The position numbers and the translations under genes are program-made. A DNA stretch of 64,000 nucleotides from positions 962,050-1,026,049 of the forward strand of contig DS990260.1 of assembly GCA_000155435.1 (NCBI GenBank), given 5' to 3'. The DNA is from Clostridiales bacterium 1_7_47FAA. GTDB taxonomy: Bacteria > Bacillota > Clostridia > Lachnospirales > Lachnospiraceae. The notes under the pieces were generated by a model, which searched no databases, was not told the origin of the DNA, and was given only the letters and a program-made list of their open reading frames with translations. Below, piece after piece: positions 23,921-33,167 of the stretch (its first letter is position 1; the number at the start of each line of letters is the position of its first letter).

Positions 23921-26898
23921 TCTTCCCCTCCTATGTCTATAACAAATTCAAATTCGATTTTAGGTTCTGTAATCTGATAAATAAGATCCGGCTCCGGTCC
24001 ACAACTGTTTGTTCCGATTCCGCCCATCTTGTAATCCACGCATACAATGACCTGGGCTGCCGGTTCCAGTTCATAATTGTGTTTCTTTCCGGCCAGTTCT
24101 TCCTGCGTATAATACGATGTCTGAAATGAAAATGGCCGCTGGGACTGAATCTCTACTTTTTTATTCTTTCTGTCACTCAGCATCAAGTAATTGCTGTGGA
24201 AATGACTCCCATTTTCTTGCGGTTTAATATAATCCTCATGCATATGCTCCACCGTACTATCAAATCTGCCATAATAAGAAGCCTGATGCTTATCACTATA
24301 GGATTCATAAGGTCCATATCCTTGATATGTAACATATTCCAATGGTTTTTGCAGGAAAAATCTCAAGCCAAATCTTGGGAAGTCTGGCATGATTTCATTC
24401 TTTTGAAGTTCTATCTTTACCTTAATTCTTCCGTTTTTTTCAACCTCCCACGTACTATTGATTTCTGCTATCGTCTGTACATGCGGCGCTGCGAGCAACG
24501 AACTTGTTGTTATCGTGATGCATTCCTTCTCTCGCGCTACATTGGTATGCAGACCATGGTTTAACGCACTTGGATATCCGGCAGCTTCCCATTTTTTCTT
24601 TACCTGACAATCATTATCCGTTGGAGCACGCCAGATATTATACAGAATTGGGGTATTTAAATATTCCTGACCATTATAATACAGATTGCTAAAGGAGCCC
24701 GTATGTTTATTATAGACATAATTAAAATTACTTCCTTTTAAATAAACATATTTCTCATCCTCTGCCACAGCAATATCAGACAGGTTCCCTTTATACTGCC
24801 GTTCTGCAATCTGATAATCATCTTTCATGCATAGTTCATCAAACCCTGCACAATCTCCCTGCGCAATAAACTCTCCTGCATTTCTATAGTAATAGCTTAT
24901 TTTAACATGATATACACCTTGTTCCTGTGGTATTTCCATGAGAGGAATCTCGCAGGTTTCATGCGGTTTCATACTTTCTAATACTATATTTTTACTCCGA
25001 ATGCTTTCTCCATTTTTCAGGACTTCGCACACAATGTCAAATGTCTCCGCCGCATCAAGAAAATCCAACATGTTTTCCAGCAAAATGCTCTGACCTTCCA
25101 TTCTTGCTCTGATTGGTCTGATTACATTTTTATATTCCTTTAAACCTGTGTGTGGAGTCCGATCGGGATACACCAGCCCATCCAGGCAGAAATTATCATT
25201 ATGCAGTTTTTCTTTGAAATCTCCCCCATAATAATATTTCTTTTTTCCATTATCTGCTTTTCCCATGTACACAGCATGATCGCACCACTCCCATACAAAT
25301 GCTCCCAGGATTCTTGGTTCAGAATAGAATTTGTTTGCATAATCCTCTAAACCTCCAGGACTGTTTCCCATGGAATGTGCATACTCGCAAAGCATGTATG
25401 GTTTTTCCACTTCGCCCTGTGCAAAGTATTCATCTATTTTTTCAATGGAATCATACATTTTGCTGTATACGTCCAGCATTGATACATCATTTTTATGATT
25501 TCCGGTCTCCCATATGCTGCTCTCATAATGTACTAATCTTGAATTATCATATTCACGAACCCATCTTCCTGCCGTCTCAAGGCTCTTGCTAAAACCTGAC
25601 TCATTTCCTAAGGACCACATGATAATGCTTCCATGATTTTTGTCCCGAATCACGCATTTTTTCACTCTGTCCAAAACAGCTTCATCAAATATTTCTCTTT
25701 GTATCAAGTCTCCAAATGTCTTGCTGCAGGCTCCTTCATAAATATTCGCTGCCCCATGAGCTTCCAGATCAGCTTCTGCAATCAGATAGAAACCATACTT
25801 TGTGCACAGATCAGGAAACCATGGTGCATTTGGATAATGGCTGGCACGGATTGCATTGATGTTATGTTCTTTCATCAATTTCAAATCACGTATTACATGA
25901 TCATAGTCCACTGCATATCCCACAATCGGATCACTGTCATGTCGATTGACACCTTTGATTTTAATCGGTGCGCCGTTCAGATACACAACAGCATTTTTGA
26001 CTTTTATTTCTCGGACTGCAACTCTTTGTCTGATTTCTTCCGCCTCAGTTTCCAGACACAAAATGTAGCTATACGGCTGTTCCGCATTCCACAATACCGG
26101 ATTATTGACCGTAATTGTTTCCTGCCCTCTCTCTATCACTGCAGAGCATAGAATATCTCCTTCCTGATTATATAGAGAATACTGTACATCCATTAAGCCC
26201 TTTAAAAACTCTAACTCTATATCGATTTTTGCTTTTTTATAATCTTCTGATAATTCTGTCTTCACAAAAAAATCCCGAATATGGTTCTGAGGCCTGAATT
26301 GAATATAAACGTCTCTGAAAATCCCGGACATTCTGAATTTGTCCTGACACTCCAGATAAGATCCGTCCGACCATTGAAAAACTAATACTGCTAATTGATT
26401 ATTCCCTTTCTGCAAATACCTCGATACATCGAACTCACTTGTCCCATGAGCTACCTGACTATATCCGATAAACGTTCCGTTAAGCCATACATAAAAGCAG
26501 GAATCCACACCATCAAAATTAAGATAGGCTTTTTTCTCCAGATTATCCGCTTCCACTTGAAAGACCGTCCGGTATGCTCCACACGGATTTTCATGCGGTA
26601 CATATGGCGGTATGTATGAATATGGATAAAAATTGCACAAATATTGATGTTGTCCATATCCATGGTTTTGCCAACAGCCTGGAACCGGAATTTCATTGAA
26701 TGAACCATCGTCAAATGCTTTATCCCCGAACGAATCCGGTACTTCATATACCTCAGAGTAGTATTGAAATTTCCAAATTCCATTTAACATCATACAATCC
26801 TTTTGACCATTCTCGCCATAGCATTCATAATAAGCTCTGTCGGGCATGGTTCCTACATGAAGCACAGAAGGATCTTCATAGTATTTTGTCAATAACAT
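23917..26898 (-). CDS. lacZ: Beta-galactosidase, GH2 (LacZ type)
   Basis: Large GH2 beta-galactosidase, 993 residues, the usual LacZ length. The order is a sugar-binding N domain (NGIWKFQYY, then CGAYRTVF), immunoglobulin-like domains, a catalytic barrel, and a C-terminal small-chain domain (LYNIWRAPTDND, RFGLRFFL, GYGPYESYSDK). The acid/base Glu is in IIMWSLGNESG and the nucleophile Glu in YMLCEYAHSMGNSPGG. There is no signal peptide, so it acts inside the cell. It is first in the operon and diverges from an AraC-type regulator. AGGAG precedes the ATG. The natural substrate may not be lactose. Confidence 0.93.
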   Translation of the reverse strand: MLLTKYYEDPSVLHVGTMPDRAYYECYGENGQKDCMMLNGIWKFQYYSEVYEVPDSFGDKAFDDGSFNEIPVPGCWQNHGYGQHQYLCNFYPYSYIPPYVPHENPCGAYRTVFQVEADNLEKKAYLNFDGVDSCFYVWLNGTFIGYSQVAHGTSEFDVSRYLQKGNNQLAVLVFQWSDGSYLECQDKFRMSGIFRDVYIQFRPQNHIRDFFVKTELSEDYKKAKIDIELEFLKGLMDVQYSLYNQEGDILCSAVIERGQETITVNNPVLWNAEQPYSYILCLETEAEEIRQRVAVREIKVKNAVVYLNGAPIKIKGVNRHDSDPIVGYAVDYDHVIRDLKLMKEHNINAIRASHYPNAPWFPDLCTKYGFYLIAEADLEAHGAANIYEGACSKTFGDLIQREIFDEAVLDRVKKCVIRDKNHGSIIMWSLGNESGFSKSLETAGRWVREYDNSRLVHYESSIWETGNHKNDVSMLDVYSKMYDSIEKIDEYFAQGEVEKPYMLCEYAHSMGNSPGGLEDYANKFYSEPRILGAFVWEWCDHAVYMGKADNGKKKYYYGGDFKEKLHNDNFCLDGLVYPDRTPHTGLKEYKNVIRPIRARMEGQSILLENMLDFLDAAETFDIVCEVLKNGESIRSKNIVLESMKPHETCEIPLMEIPQEQGVYHVKISYYYRNAGEFIAQGDCAGFDELCMKDDYQIAERQYKGNLSDIAVAEDEKYVYLKGSNFNYVYNKHTGSFSNLYYNGQEYLNTPILYNIWRAPTDNDCQVKKKWEAAGYPSALNHGLHTNVAREKECITITTSSLLAAPHVQTIAEINSTWEVEKNGRIKVKIELQKNEIMPDFPRFGLRFFLQKPLEYVTYQGYGPYESYSDKHQASYYGRFDSTVEHMHEDYIKPQENGSHFHSNYLMLSDRKNKKVEIQSQRPFSFQTSYYTQEELAGKKHNYELEPAAQVIVCVDYKMGGIGTNSCGPEPDLIYQITEPKIEFEFVIDIGGEE

Positions 26899-27022
26899 AA
26901 CTTCTCCTAATCTTTTTTACAATAGTCTTTTTCGTATCGATACATTTAAGCTTGTAAAATAATAACATAGTGAATTTGATATCTCCATAGAGATTTTCTA
27001 ATAAAATATGGACAAATTGTAA

Positions 27023-27037
27023 TTGAAAGCGTATGAT
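27023..27037. promoter_or_regulatory. CRE-like catabolite-repression site in the lacZ/araC divergent region
   Basis: TTGAAAGCGTATGAT agrees with the degenerate CcpA site WTGNAANCGNWNNCW at all but one fixed position (the late C). It lies between the divergent lacZ and AraC-type genes, as expected for glucose repression. A single-mismatch match in A+T-rich DNA is weak evidence. Confidence 0.4.
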
Positions 27038-27092
27038 TGTGTATATATTTTGAATAAACAGTAACAAGCATTCATTTCGATGGAGGGTAATT

Positions 27093-27989
27093 ATGATTAG
27101 TAAAAGTGGGTATTCCTATAATAGTTCCGACAATATTGTAGACGATACTGTTGATTTGCGTGTCAATTCTGCCGGTCACTATAAGCTGGTTCATTTCCCT
27201 CGATTTGAGACCACGCGTCCTACCGGCAGGCCTGATTATCAGCTGCTATATATCGCATCAGGTATTGCTCATTTTCAAAAGGGAGAGACCTACGTGCCTC
27301 TTCCTGCCGGTTCTGCCGTTCTGTACCATCCCAACCATACACAATTTTACTATTATAGCGCCGAGGATTCTTCTGAAGTATACTGGATTCATTTCACAGG
27401 AAATCGCGTCTCCCAATACTTAAGCGACTGGGGAGTCCCCGATAATGATTTTTATAACGTAGGAATCAATTCGCGATACATCTCATTTTTTAATCATATT
27501 ATTCATGAACAGCAGCTAAAAAAAGAAAATTATATGGAATTATGTAAATATTACCTAATCCAAATTCTGATTTTAATGAATCGGGGGATGAAAGAAGCTT
27601 CCGCGCCATATAACAACCATGTCTCCATCATTAATAAAACTGTCACCTACCTCCATGAGCATTACAATGAACCTATCTCCATCATCGACCTTGCAAAGGA
27701 AAACCATCTTACTCCCAACTGGTTTAATCACTGCTTTCAGGAGTATTATGGCATGTCTCCCCAGGCCTATCTTTTGAATATACGGATTGATAAAGCTAAA
27801 GAATTTTTAACAAACTATATGCTAAGCATATCCGATGTGGCCCTGTTAACAGGCTATTCCGACGCGTTCTATTTCAGCCGCATTTTTAAGCGCAAAACCG
27901 GTTTGTCGCCACAACAATATCGGAAAAATTGTATGGTTTTTGAAGAAGAACATTCTTATTCACCTACCCACTCCATTATTGATGATTAA
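27093..27989 (+). CDS. AraC-family transcriptional regulator
   Basis: A 298-residue activator type. The N-terminal cupin domain (about 20-160) binds the inducer and includes GIAHFQKGETYVPLPAGSAV and EVYWIHFTGNRV. The C-terminal double helix-turn-helix (about 195-290) contains ISIIDLAKENHLTPNWFNHC and the signature IRIDKAKEFLTNY...SDVALLTGYSDAFYFSRIFK. It diverges from lacZ, so it is the probable activator of the lacZ-MFS-symporter operon. GGAGGG precedes the ATG. Confidence 0.9.
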   Translation: MISKSGYSYNSSDNIVDDTVDLRVNSAGHYKLVHFPRFETTRPTGRPDYQLLYIASGIAHFQKGETYVPLPAGSAVLYHPNHTQFYYYSAEDSSEVYWIHFTGNRVSQYLSDWGVPDNDFYNVGINSRYISFFNHIIHEQQLKKENYMELCKYYLIQILILMNRGMKEASAPYNNHVSIINKTVTYLHEHYNEPISIIDLAKENHLTPNWFNHCFQEYYGMSPQAYLLNIRIDKAKEFLTNYMLSISDVALLTGYSDAFYFSRIFKRKTGLSPQQYRKNCMVFEEEHSYSPTHSIIDD

Positions 27990-28073
27990 AATTACTATTT
28001 ACAAAAATCAGATTACGTGGTATCGTAAAAGCAACTTTGAATACGTATGCATTTTATATCTGGAGGTGTGGAC

Positions 28074-29081
28074 ATGGGAAAATATCAGAAAGCAAAAGAA
28101 ATAGTAGAAGCATACTATCAGGCATTGGAAGCCGCTGGCGAAGATGAGGTAAAAGATGTTTTGGGCCAATATATGGCACCTGAATATAATTGGAAAGGTG
28201 TGTACCCATTCAGAGAGCAAAATGGCATTGATGCTGTCGCAGATAATTTTTGGATTCCTTTAAAGCATGCATTGGGACATATGCAAAGACGCAAAGATAT
28301 CTTTATCGGTGGCACAAATGAGATTGATGGAAGCCAATGGGTCATGAGTATGGGACATTTCATGGGCCTGTTTGATCATGATTTTTTAGAAATAAGGCAT
28401 ACAAGAAAGATGATCAGTCTTCGCTATGCGGAATTCAGCTGCGTGGAAGAAGGAAGAATAACAAAAACAGGTCTGTTCGTTGACCTGATTGGATTCATGG
28501 TGCTGGCAGGTATGAATCCGCTTCCTCCAAGCACAGGCAACTATTTTGTATATCCCGGACCACGAGACCACAATGGTCTGCTGTATGAAGATGCTGACGA
28601 AGAAGAAGGTAAGAAGACTCTGCAGTTAGTTAATAAAATGGTTGATGACTTGGACCAGCTGAATGTCAGCGGCTCCATGGGTTGTCCGCCGGAAATTCTG
28701 GAACTTTCCTGGTCCAAAGATATGATCTGGTATGGCCCTGGCGGAATCGGTGCTTCTTACACGATACCAAGGTATCAGGAACAGCATCAACTTCCCTTCC
28801 GGAATAATCTTAAAGATAAGACCTTCAATGGACACGTTGTCCGATTTGCAGAAGGAAACTTTGCCTGCTTTTTCGGATGGCCAAACCTTACCAACACACC
28901 ATGTGGTGGTTTTCTCGGGCTTCCAGGCGGAGAAGTGCGTGCAGATATGCAGGTCGTTGATGTATATTGCCGTAAAGGTGATAAATTATCAGAAAACTGG
29001 GTTTTTATTGACCTGATATATTGGCTAAAGCAACAGGGCGTCGATATTTTGGAACGCACAGCTCATATTTTAAATCAATAA
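28074..29081 (+). CDS. Tandem SnoaL/NTF2-like protein (polyketide-cyclase fold)
   Basis: A 335-residue soluble protein. Residues 1-165 and 170-335 both look like the SnoaL-like NTF2 fold: the first half has EIVEAYYQALEAAGEDEVKD and RYAEFSCVEEGRITKTGLFV, and the second has HVVRFAEGNFACFFGWPNL and DKLSENWVFIDLIYWLKQQG. SnoaL-fold enzymes do acid/base chemistry such as aldol cyclisation, isomerisation or hydrolysis without cofactors. The protein lies between AraC- and LacI-type regulators beside a glycosidase and transporters, which suggests it processes an aglycone or unusual sugar. The start at 28074 has GGAGGTG upstream. The function is unknown. Confidence 0.7.
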   Translation: MGKYQKAKEIVEAYYQALEAAGEDEVKDVLGQYMAPEYNWKGVYPFREQNGIDAVADNFWIPLKHALGHMQRRKDIFIGGTNEIDGSQWVMSMGHFMGLFDHDFLEIRHTRKMISLRYAEFSCVEEGRITKTGLFVDLIGFMVLAGMNPLPPSTGNYFVYPGPRDHNGLLYEDADEEEGKKTLQLVNKMVDDLDQLNVSGSMGCPPEILELSWSKDMIWYGPGGIGASYTIPRYQEQHQLPFRNNLKDKTFNGHVVRFAEGNFACFFGWPNLTNTPCGGFLGLPGGEVRADMQVVDVYCRKGDKLSENWVFIDLIYWLKQQGVDILERTAHILNQ

Positions 29082-29098
29082 TAAAGAGGAAACATAGC

Positions 29099-30112
29099 AT
29101 GAACGAACGCGTTACATCTAAAGACGTGGCCAGAATATCAGGCGTATCACAATCAACCGTATCAAGAGTTTTCAGCGATAAAAAAAATCTTGTAAAACCT
29201 GAAATACAACAACTGGTCCGGGAGACAGCAAAAAATATCGGCTATTATCCAAATTTGATTGCCCGCGGCATGATTAGCGGAAAAACAAATATTGTTGCGC
29301 TTCTCATCGGAGATAATATCGGGCCTCACTACAACCGCCTTATTAATTTGTTTATCACTAAGATACAGTCACTCGGGAAGCAATGTCTTGTATTCCAGGT
29401 GACACGGCAGGACAACCTTGATGCTATAATATCGAGAGTCATTCAATTCCATGTTGAGGCAGCAATCATAACGGCTTCGGCGATGACGGAGCATATGGTA
29501 AAAGCCTGCAGCGAAAACTCCATTCCTGTCATTCTGTATAATCGATACGTCGAGGGTCTTCCGGTTCACACGGTATATGCCGATTCCGTTACCGGTGGTA
29601 CGTTGGTCGCCGACTATTTGTATACAAATGGTCACAGAAACATCGGATATGTTCGATTTACAAAAGATACCGGTGAAGAAATCGGAAAGAAGAACGGATT
29701 ATATTCCCGGCTGCGGGAATATGGTATTGATATAGCACAGGAGGAAAAAACCGCCTACGATTATGACGAAGGCTATGCGGCAGCGCTTCGCATGCTTCAT
29801 CCGGATAAGAAGCACCTGACAGCTGTATTTTGTACCAGTGATATTGTTGCTCTCGGATTTATGGACGGTGCCAGACATGAATATGGAATTAACATCCCAC
29901 AGGAACTGTCCGTAATCGGTTATGATGATATTGCGATGGCTTCTTGGAAATCTTATGAATTAACTACGGTTTGCTCCCCCACAGAAGCTCTTGTGGATAA
30001 AGTAATTGCCACTTTGAATATATCATTACATAAAAATAATCATGAGTTTATAACGGAAATGCTGGAGCCGTTCTTGGTCGAGCGGAATACTGTCCAAAAA
30101 ATATCAGATTGA
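29099..30112 (+). CDS. LacI-family transcriptional regulator
   Basis: A 337-residue repressor. The N-terminal LacI helix-turn-helix and hinge are clear (VTSKDVARISGVSQSTVSRV), followed by a periplasmic-binding-protein-like sugar domain with IVALLIGDNIGPHYNRLI, VPGG-equivalent TGGTLVADYLYTNGHRNIGY, and the C-terminal SVIGYDDIAMASWKS. The start at 29099 is set by the HTH position and an AAAGAGGAAA site. It follows the SnoaL-like gene by 17 bases, so it is co-transcribed and may regulate both that gene and the divergent lacZ operon. It is the right end of the A+T-rich island. Confidence 0.9.
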   Translation: MNERVTSKDVARISGVSQSTVSRVFSDKKNLVKPEIQQLVRETAKNIGYYPNLIARGMISGKTNIVALLIGDNIGPHYNRLINLFITKIQSLGKQCLVFQVTRQDNLDAIISRVIQFHVEAAIITASAMTEHMVKACSENSIPVILYNRYVEGLPVHTVYADSVTGGTLVADYLYTNGHRNIGYVRFTKDTGEEIGKKNGLYSRLREYGIDIAQEEKTAYDYDEGYAAALRMLHPDKKHLTAVFCTSDIVALGFMDGARHEYGINIPQELSVIGYDDIAMASWKSYELTTVCSPTEALVDKVIATLNISLHKNNHEFITEMLEPFLVERNTVQKISD

Positions 30113-30239
30113 TTACCCGGAAAACAAAATGCGGTACTACGCAAAGGGTGTGTCCCCCATGCCCTCCCGCAGACTGTGGACAAAGCAGGAGCTGGCGTGA
30201 GGAATCCCAATGATTTTTGAACGGAAACAGACCCTCAAT

Positions 30240-30674
30240 CTATGCTTCAGCAATAAGCCTGTTTAATTCCGGGATTTTCCAGCCCACATCTTCCGGGCAA
30301 TGTGCATCCGAAACAGTGATGATTTTGATATTATGTTTTTTCATGCATCTCAGCAAATCCTTATTCATACCAACTTCAGCAGTATCGGGACACCTTCTGT
30401 TGATGCCGCTGCTTTGTTCCGCATACATATTTTGCCCGGAAAGCGCCTGGGCCATTGCTTCATAATATCCATCAAGTGAAAATGTAGGCGTATGGCCGAA
30501 CAGCTTTATGCAGTCAGGATGGGCGATGCCGTCATATATGCCGCTCTGAATCAGTTCCAAAGATGTTTCAAAATACCTTTGGTATATCCGGTCCACATCC
30601 ATGCCATCCCAATGTCCGGCTTTATGATCAAAGGCAAAATCCTCCACAAAATACACGCTGCCTAAAACCCAAAA
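30240..30674 (-). pseudogene. Truncated PHP-domain (histidinol-phosphatase-like) gene
   Basis: Only the C-terminal half of a HisJ/HisK-type PHP phosphatase is left. Recognisable pieces are VLGSVYFVEDFAFDHK, GIYDGIAHPDCIKLFGHTP and the end TVSDAHCPEDVGW, which hold the later metal-binding His and Asp residues. The N-terminal half with the first His cluster is missing. The open frame begins right after a stop codon and 29 bases from the hsp20 CIRCE element, so a deletion or insertion cut the gene there. No start codon or ribosome site is credible. Non-functional. Confidence 0.8.
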
Positions 30675-30702
30675 TCAGGCTTCACACTTTTTTAATAAAA
30701 AA

Positions 30703-30729
30703 TTAGCACTCACCTCTTGACAGTGCTAA
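30703..30729. promoter_or_regulatory. CIRCE operator (HrcA binding site)
   Basis: TTAGCACTC, nine bases, then CAGTGCTAA match the CIRCE consensus TTAGCACTC-N9-GAGTGCTAA with one mismatch. The right arm overlaps the -35 box of the hsp20 promoter. Confidence 0.93.
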
Positions 30730-30744
30730 CAATCGTGTTATAAT
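30717..30744 (+). promoter_or_regulatory. Vegetative promoter of hsp20
   Basis: TTGACA (30717-30722) and TATAAT (30739-30744) are separated by 16 bases. The -35 box lies inside the CIRCE element, so HrcA binding should block polymerase directly. Confidence 0.88.
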
Positions 30745-30802
30745 ACAGTTATGAAAAATAAAACAACTCAAACAGATTAATATATTTAAGGAGGATATGA
30801 TC

Positions 30803-31246
30803 ATGATGTTAATCCCAAGAAGAAACTATGGACTTAATTTATTTGATGAATTTTTCAATGACCCATTTTTCAGCGGTTCCACCGAAAAGGGCAGTGACAG
30901 CAAGAAGCTTCCCATCATGCGTACCGATATAATGGAAAAAGATGGAAACTACCTTATGGAGATTGAACTTCCCGGATTTAAGAAAGAAGATATCAAGGCA
31001 GAATTAAAGGACGGCTATCTCACCATTACGGCTGAATCCAATAACTCCGCTGAAAACAAGGACGATCGTGGTACTGTTATCCATAGGGAACGCTACACCA
31101 GCTCCTGCAAGAGATCCTTCTTTGTGGGAGAACAGATCCGACAGGAGGATATCAAGGCCGGGTTTGAAAACGGCATCCTGAAGCTTCAGGTACCAAAGGA
31201 CAGCCCTAAGGTGGAAGATACGCCAAAGTATATTGATATCCTGTAA
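30803..31246 (+). CDS. Hsp20/alpha-crystallin small heat-shock protein
   Basis: ATP-independent chaperone that holds unfolding proteins. It has 147 residues. It starts MMLIPRRNYGLNLFDEFFND and has an alpha-crystallin domain from about 45 with MEIELPGFKKEDIKAELKDG, the FENGILKLQVPK segment (the A-x-x-x-n-G-v-L motif is FENGILKL) and a short C-terminal tail with YIDIL. ATG at 30803 lies eight bases after AAGGAGG; an earlier ATG at 30797 is too close to it. It is regulated by HrcA/CIRCE, as is usual for class I heat-shock genes in clostridia. Confidence 0.95.
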   Translation: MMLIPRRNYGLNLFDEFFNDPFFSGSTEKGSDSKKLPIMRTDIMEKDGNYLMEIELPGFKKEDIKAELKDGYLTITAESNNSAENKDDRGTVIHRERYTSSCKRSFFVGEQIRQEDIKAGFENGILKLQVPKDSPKVEDTPKYIDIL

Positions 31247-31322
31247 TATGACTTACCATACAGCCTGTACTAAACCGTTCCACTTATTTACCACCACTCC
31301 CTTTTCATATATATCATATGTC

Positions 31323-31367
31323 ATGCAGGATGCCGCCGGGTCCCCCAACCCTGGCGGCATCCTGCAT
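31323..31367. terminator. Long hairpin between convergent hsp20 and amidohydrolase genes
   Basis: A perfect 15-base stem (ATGCAGGATGCCGCC and its complement) with a 15-base loop. No strong T run follows on either strand, but its place between two convergent stops makes a shared terminator likely. Confidence 0.65.
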
Positions 31368-31387
31368 TCTGTGATGATCACGCCATG

Positions 31388-33046
31388 TCATTCTGCATGC
31401 CCATCCATCCCCTGCATCTGCCTCTTCCATATCAGCCTGTCCTCCTTGATTGTAGCCAATACCCGGATATCCCTTATGGCCTCCGGTTCCACGGACATGG
31501 GATTCCTGTCAAGGATTACAAAATCAGCCACTTTCCCATTGACAATGGAGCCTTTTTCATTTTCCTCAAAATACTGATACGCTCCGTTTATGGTCAGGGC
31601 CTTTAATGCTTCCCATACAGGCAGGCATTCCTCCCTGCCAAGGACCATGCCGCCCTTTGTCTCCCTGTTCACGGCGCACCAGAGGGTTTCCAGCATATCC
31701 GGGCGGATGACCGGGCTGTCCTGATGCAGGGTAAATAGGATTCCCTCCTTCAAGGCCAACCCTGCCGGGCTTATATGGCTGGCCCTTTTGATGCCGAAAT
31801 TGCGGACATGCACATCGCCCCAGTGATACACATGGGCCAGGAAAAATGAAGGGATTACCTTTAATTCCTTTACCTTGGGAAGCTGGTCCGGCGAAAGGAG
31901 CTGCGCATGGATCATGACGGGACGGATATCCCCTGGATAAGATGTATTGCCCTTCTTCTCCCCCAAAATCCTGTACGCGGCCTCCAGCTGGTTCAAATAC
32001 TGTCCGCAGGCCATGTCGCCGTTACAGTGGGCCAGCAGCTGCATGTCATCCTGTTCTGCTTTCATGATACCGGCTAACACCTCCTCATCGGAAAGCGTGC
32101 CGTATCCTTTATAATCAGCCGGCTGGTTCCATCCCTCTACCTGCTCATAGGGTTCCCGCATCCAGGCTGTCCTGCCCTGGGGGGAGCCGTCCAGGAACAT
32201 CTTATAGCCGCCAAGTTTTATATGGTTCCTGAAGCATTTTACATAATCCTTCATCGCTTCCGCCACCGCATCGCTTTCCCGGATATCGGCATATGCCACC
32301 AGGTCCAGTTTCAGCAGGCCGGCCCCCTCCAGCATCCGGTACAGGGGCAGAAGCTTTGCAGGCAGCATTCCTTCCTGGACCGTGGTGATGCCGTTGGATG
32401 CATACAGCTCCTGGGCGCGGCCATAAGCCTTCAGGAACTCCTCGGGCGACGGCATGGGAACCTTGTCCTGGTACTCCAGGAATGCCCTTTCCTCCATATA
32501 TCCGGTGGGAATCCCATCCTCCTTTTCAATAAGGCCGCCCTGGGGGGACCGGGTCTGTGCATCCACTTCCAGCTGGTTTAATGCCATGGTGTTGAATACG
32601 CCCATATGGCCTGACTGATGCTTTACAATCAACGGGTTCCTGGGACTTGCCTTGTCCAGCACCTTCCTCCTTGGATGGGTTCCTTCCCCCAGGCTGTTGT
32701 GGTCATATCCTGCCGCCTGGATCCACCTGCCTTCCGGTATCTTCTGCTCCCTTATAAATGCCTGGATACACTGGATGATTTCCTCAAAATCCCGGGCATG
32801 GCTTAAATCCACCTCCATGGTCTGGCTGGCGCAGGCCGTAAAATGGCTGTGGGGGTCAATGAATCCGGGCAGCATCACATTTCCCTGTAAATCTGCCATC
32901 TGGACTCCCGGCTGCGCCATCTCCTTCAAAGATTGGTAGTCCCCGGCGCCAAGAATCCTCCCATTCCCAGTGAGTACCGCACCCACACACGGCTTTTGGT
33001 CCTCCATGGTCAGTATGGTCCCGTTATGATAAAGTGTCTGTCCCAT
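31388..33046 (-). CDS. YtcJ-like amidohydrolase
   Basis: Metal-dependent hydrolase of the amidohydrolase superfamily, YtcJ/Amidohydro_3 group, 552 residues. The first metal pair is in MLPGFIDPHSHFTACASQ, later ligands are around QLLAHCNGDMAC and PVMIHAQLLS, and the C-terminal strand-8 Asp is near FTLHQDSPVIRP. The ending KVADFVILDRNPMSVEPE is characteristic. The start at 33046 has GGGAG eight bases upstream. Substrates of this group are poorly known (N-acyl amino compounds, cyclic amides). It is a single gene with no partner. Confidence 0.87.
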   Translation of the reverse strand: MGQTLYHNGTILTMEDQKPCVGAVLTGNGRILGAGDYQSLKEMAQPGVQMADLQGNVMLPGFIDPHSHFTACASQTMEVDLSHARDFEEIIQCIQAFIREQKIPEGRWIQAAGYDHNSLGEGTHPRRKVLDKASPRNPLIVKHQSGHMGVFNTMALNQLEVDAQTRSPQGGLIEKEDGIPTGYMEERAFLEYQDKVPMPSPEEFLKAYGRAQELYASNGITTVQEGMLPAKLLPLYRMLEGAGLLKLDLVAYADIRESDAVAEAMKDYVKCFRNHIKLGGYKMFLDGSPQGRTAWMREPYEQVEGWNQPADYKGYGTLSDEEVLAGIMKAEQDDMQLLAHCNGDMACGQYLNQLEAAYRILGEKKGNTSYPGDIRPVMIHAQLLSPDQLPKVKELKVIPSFFLAHVYHWGDVHVRNFGIKRASHISPAGLALKEGILFTLHQDSPVIRPDMLETLWCAVNRETKGGMVLGREECLPVWEALKALTINGAYQYFEENEKGSIVNGKVADFVILDRNPMSVEPEAIRDIRVLATIKEDRLIWKRQMQGMDGHAE

Positions 33047-33167
33047 ATACTGCTCTCCCTTCCCAATCATGTGTTTTAAATGATTTGACTTTCTTGTCCA
33101 TTCTTAGTATATTACCCTATAGATTGATTCCCATTTGTTTAAAGTATGCTCACAAAAGGAGTTCCTT

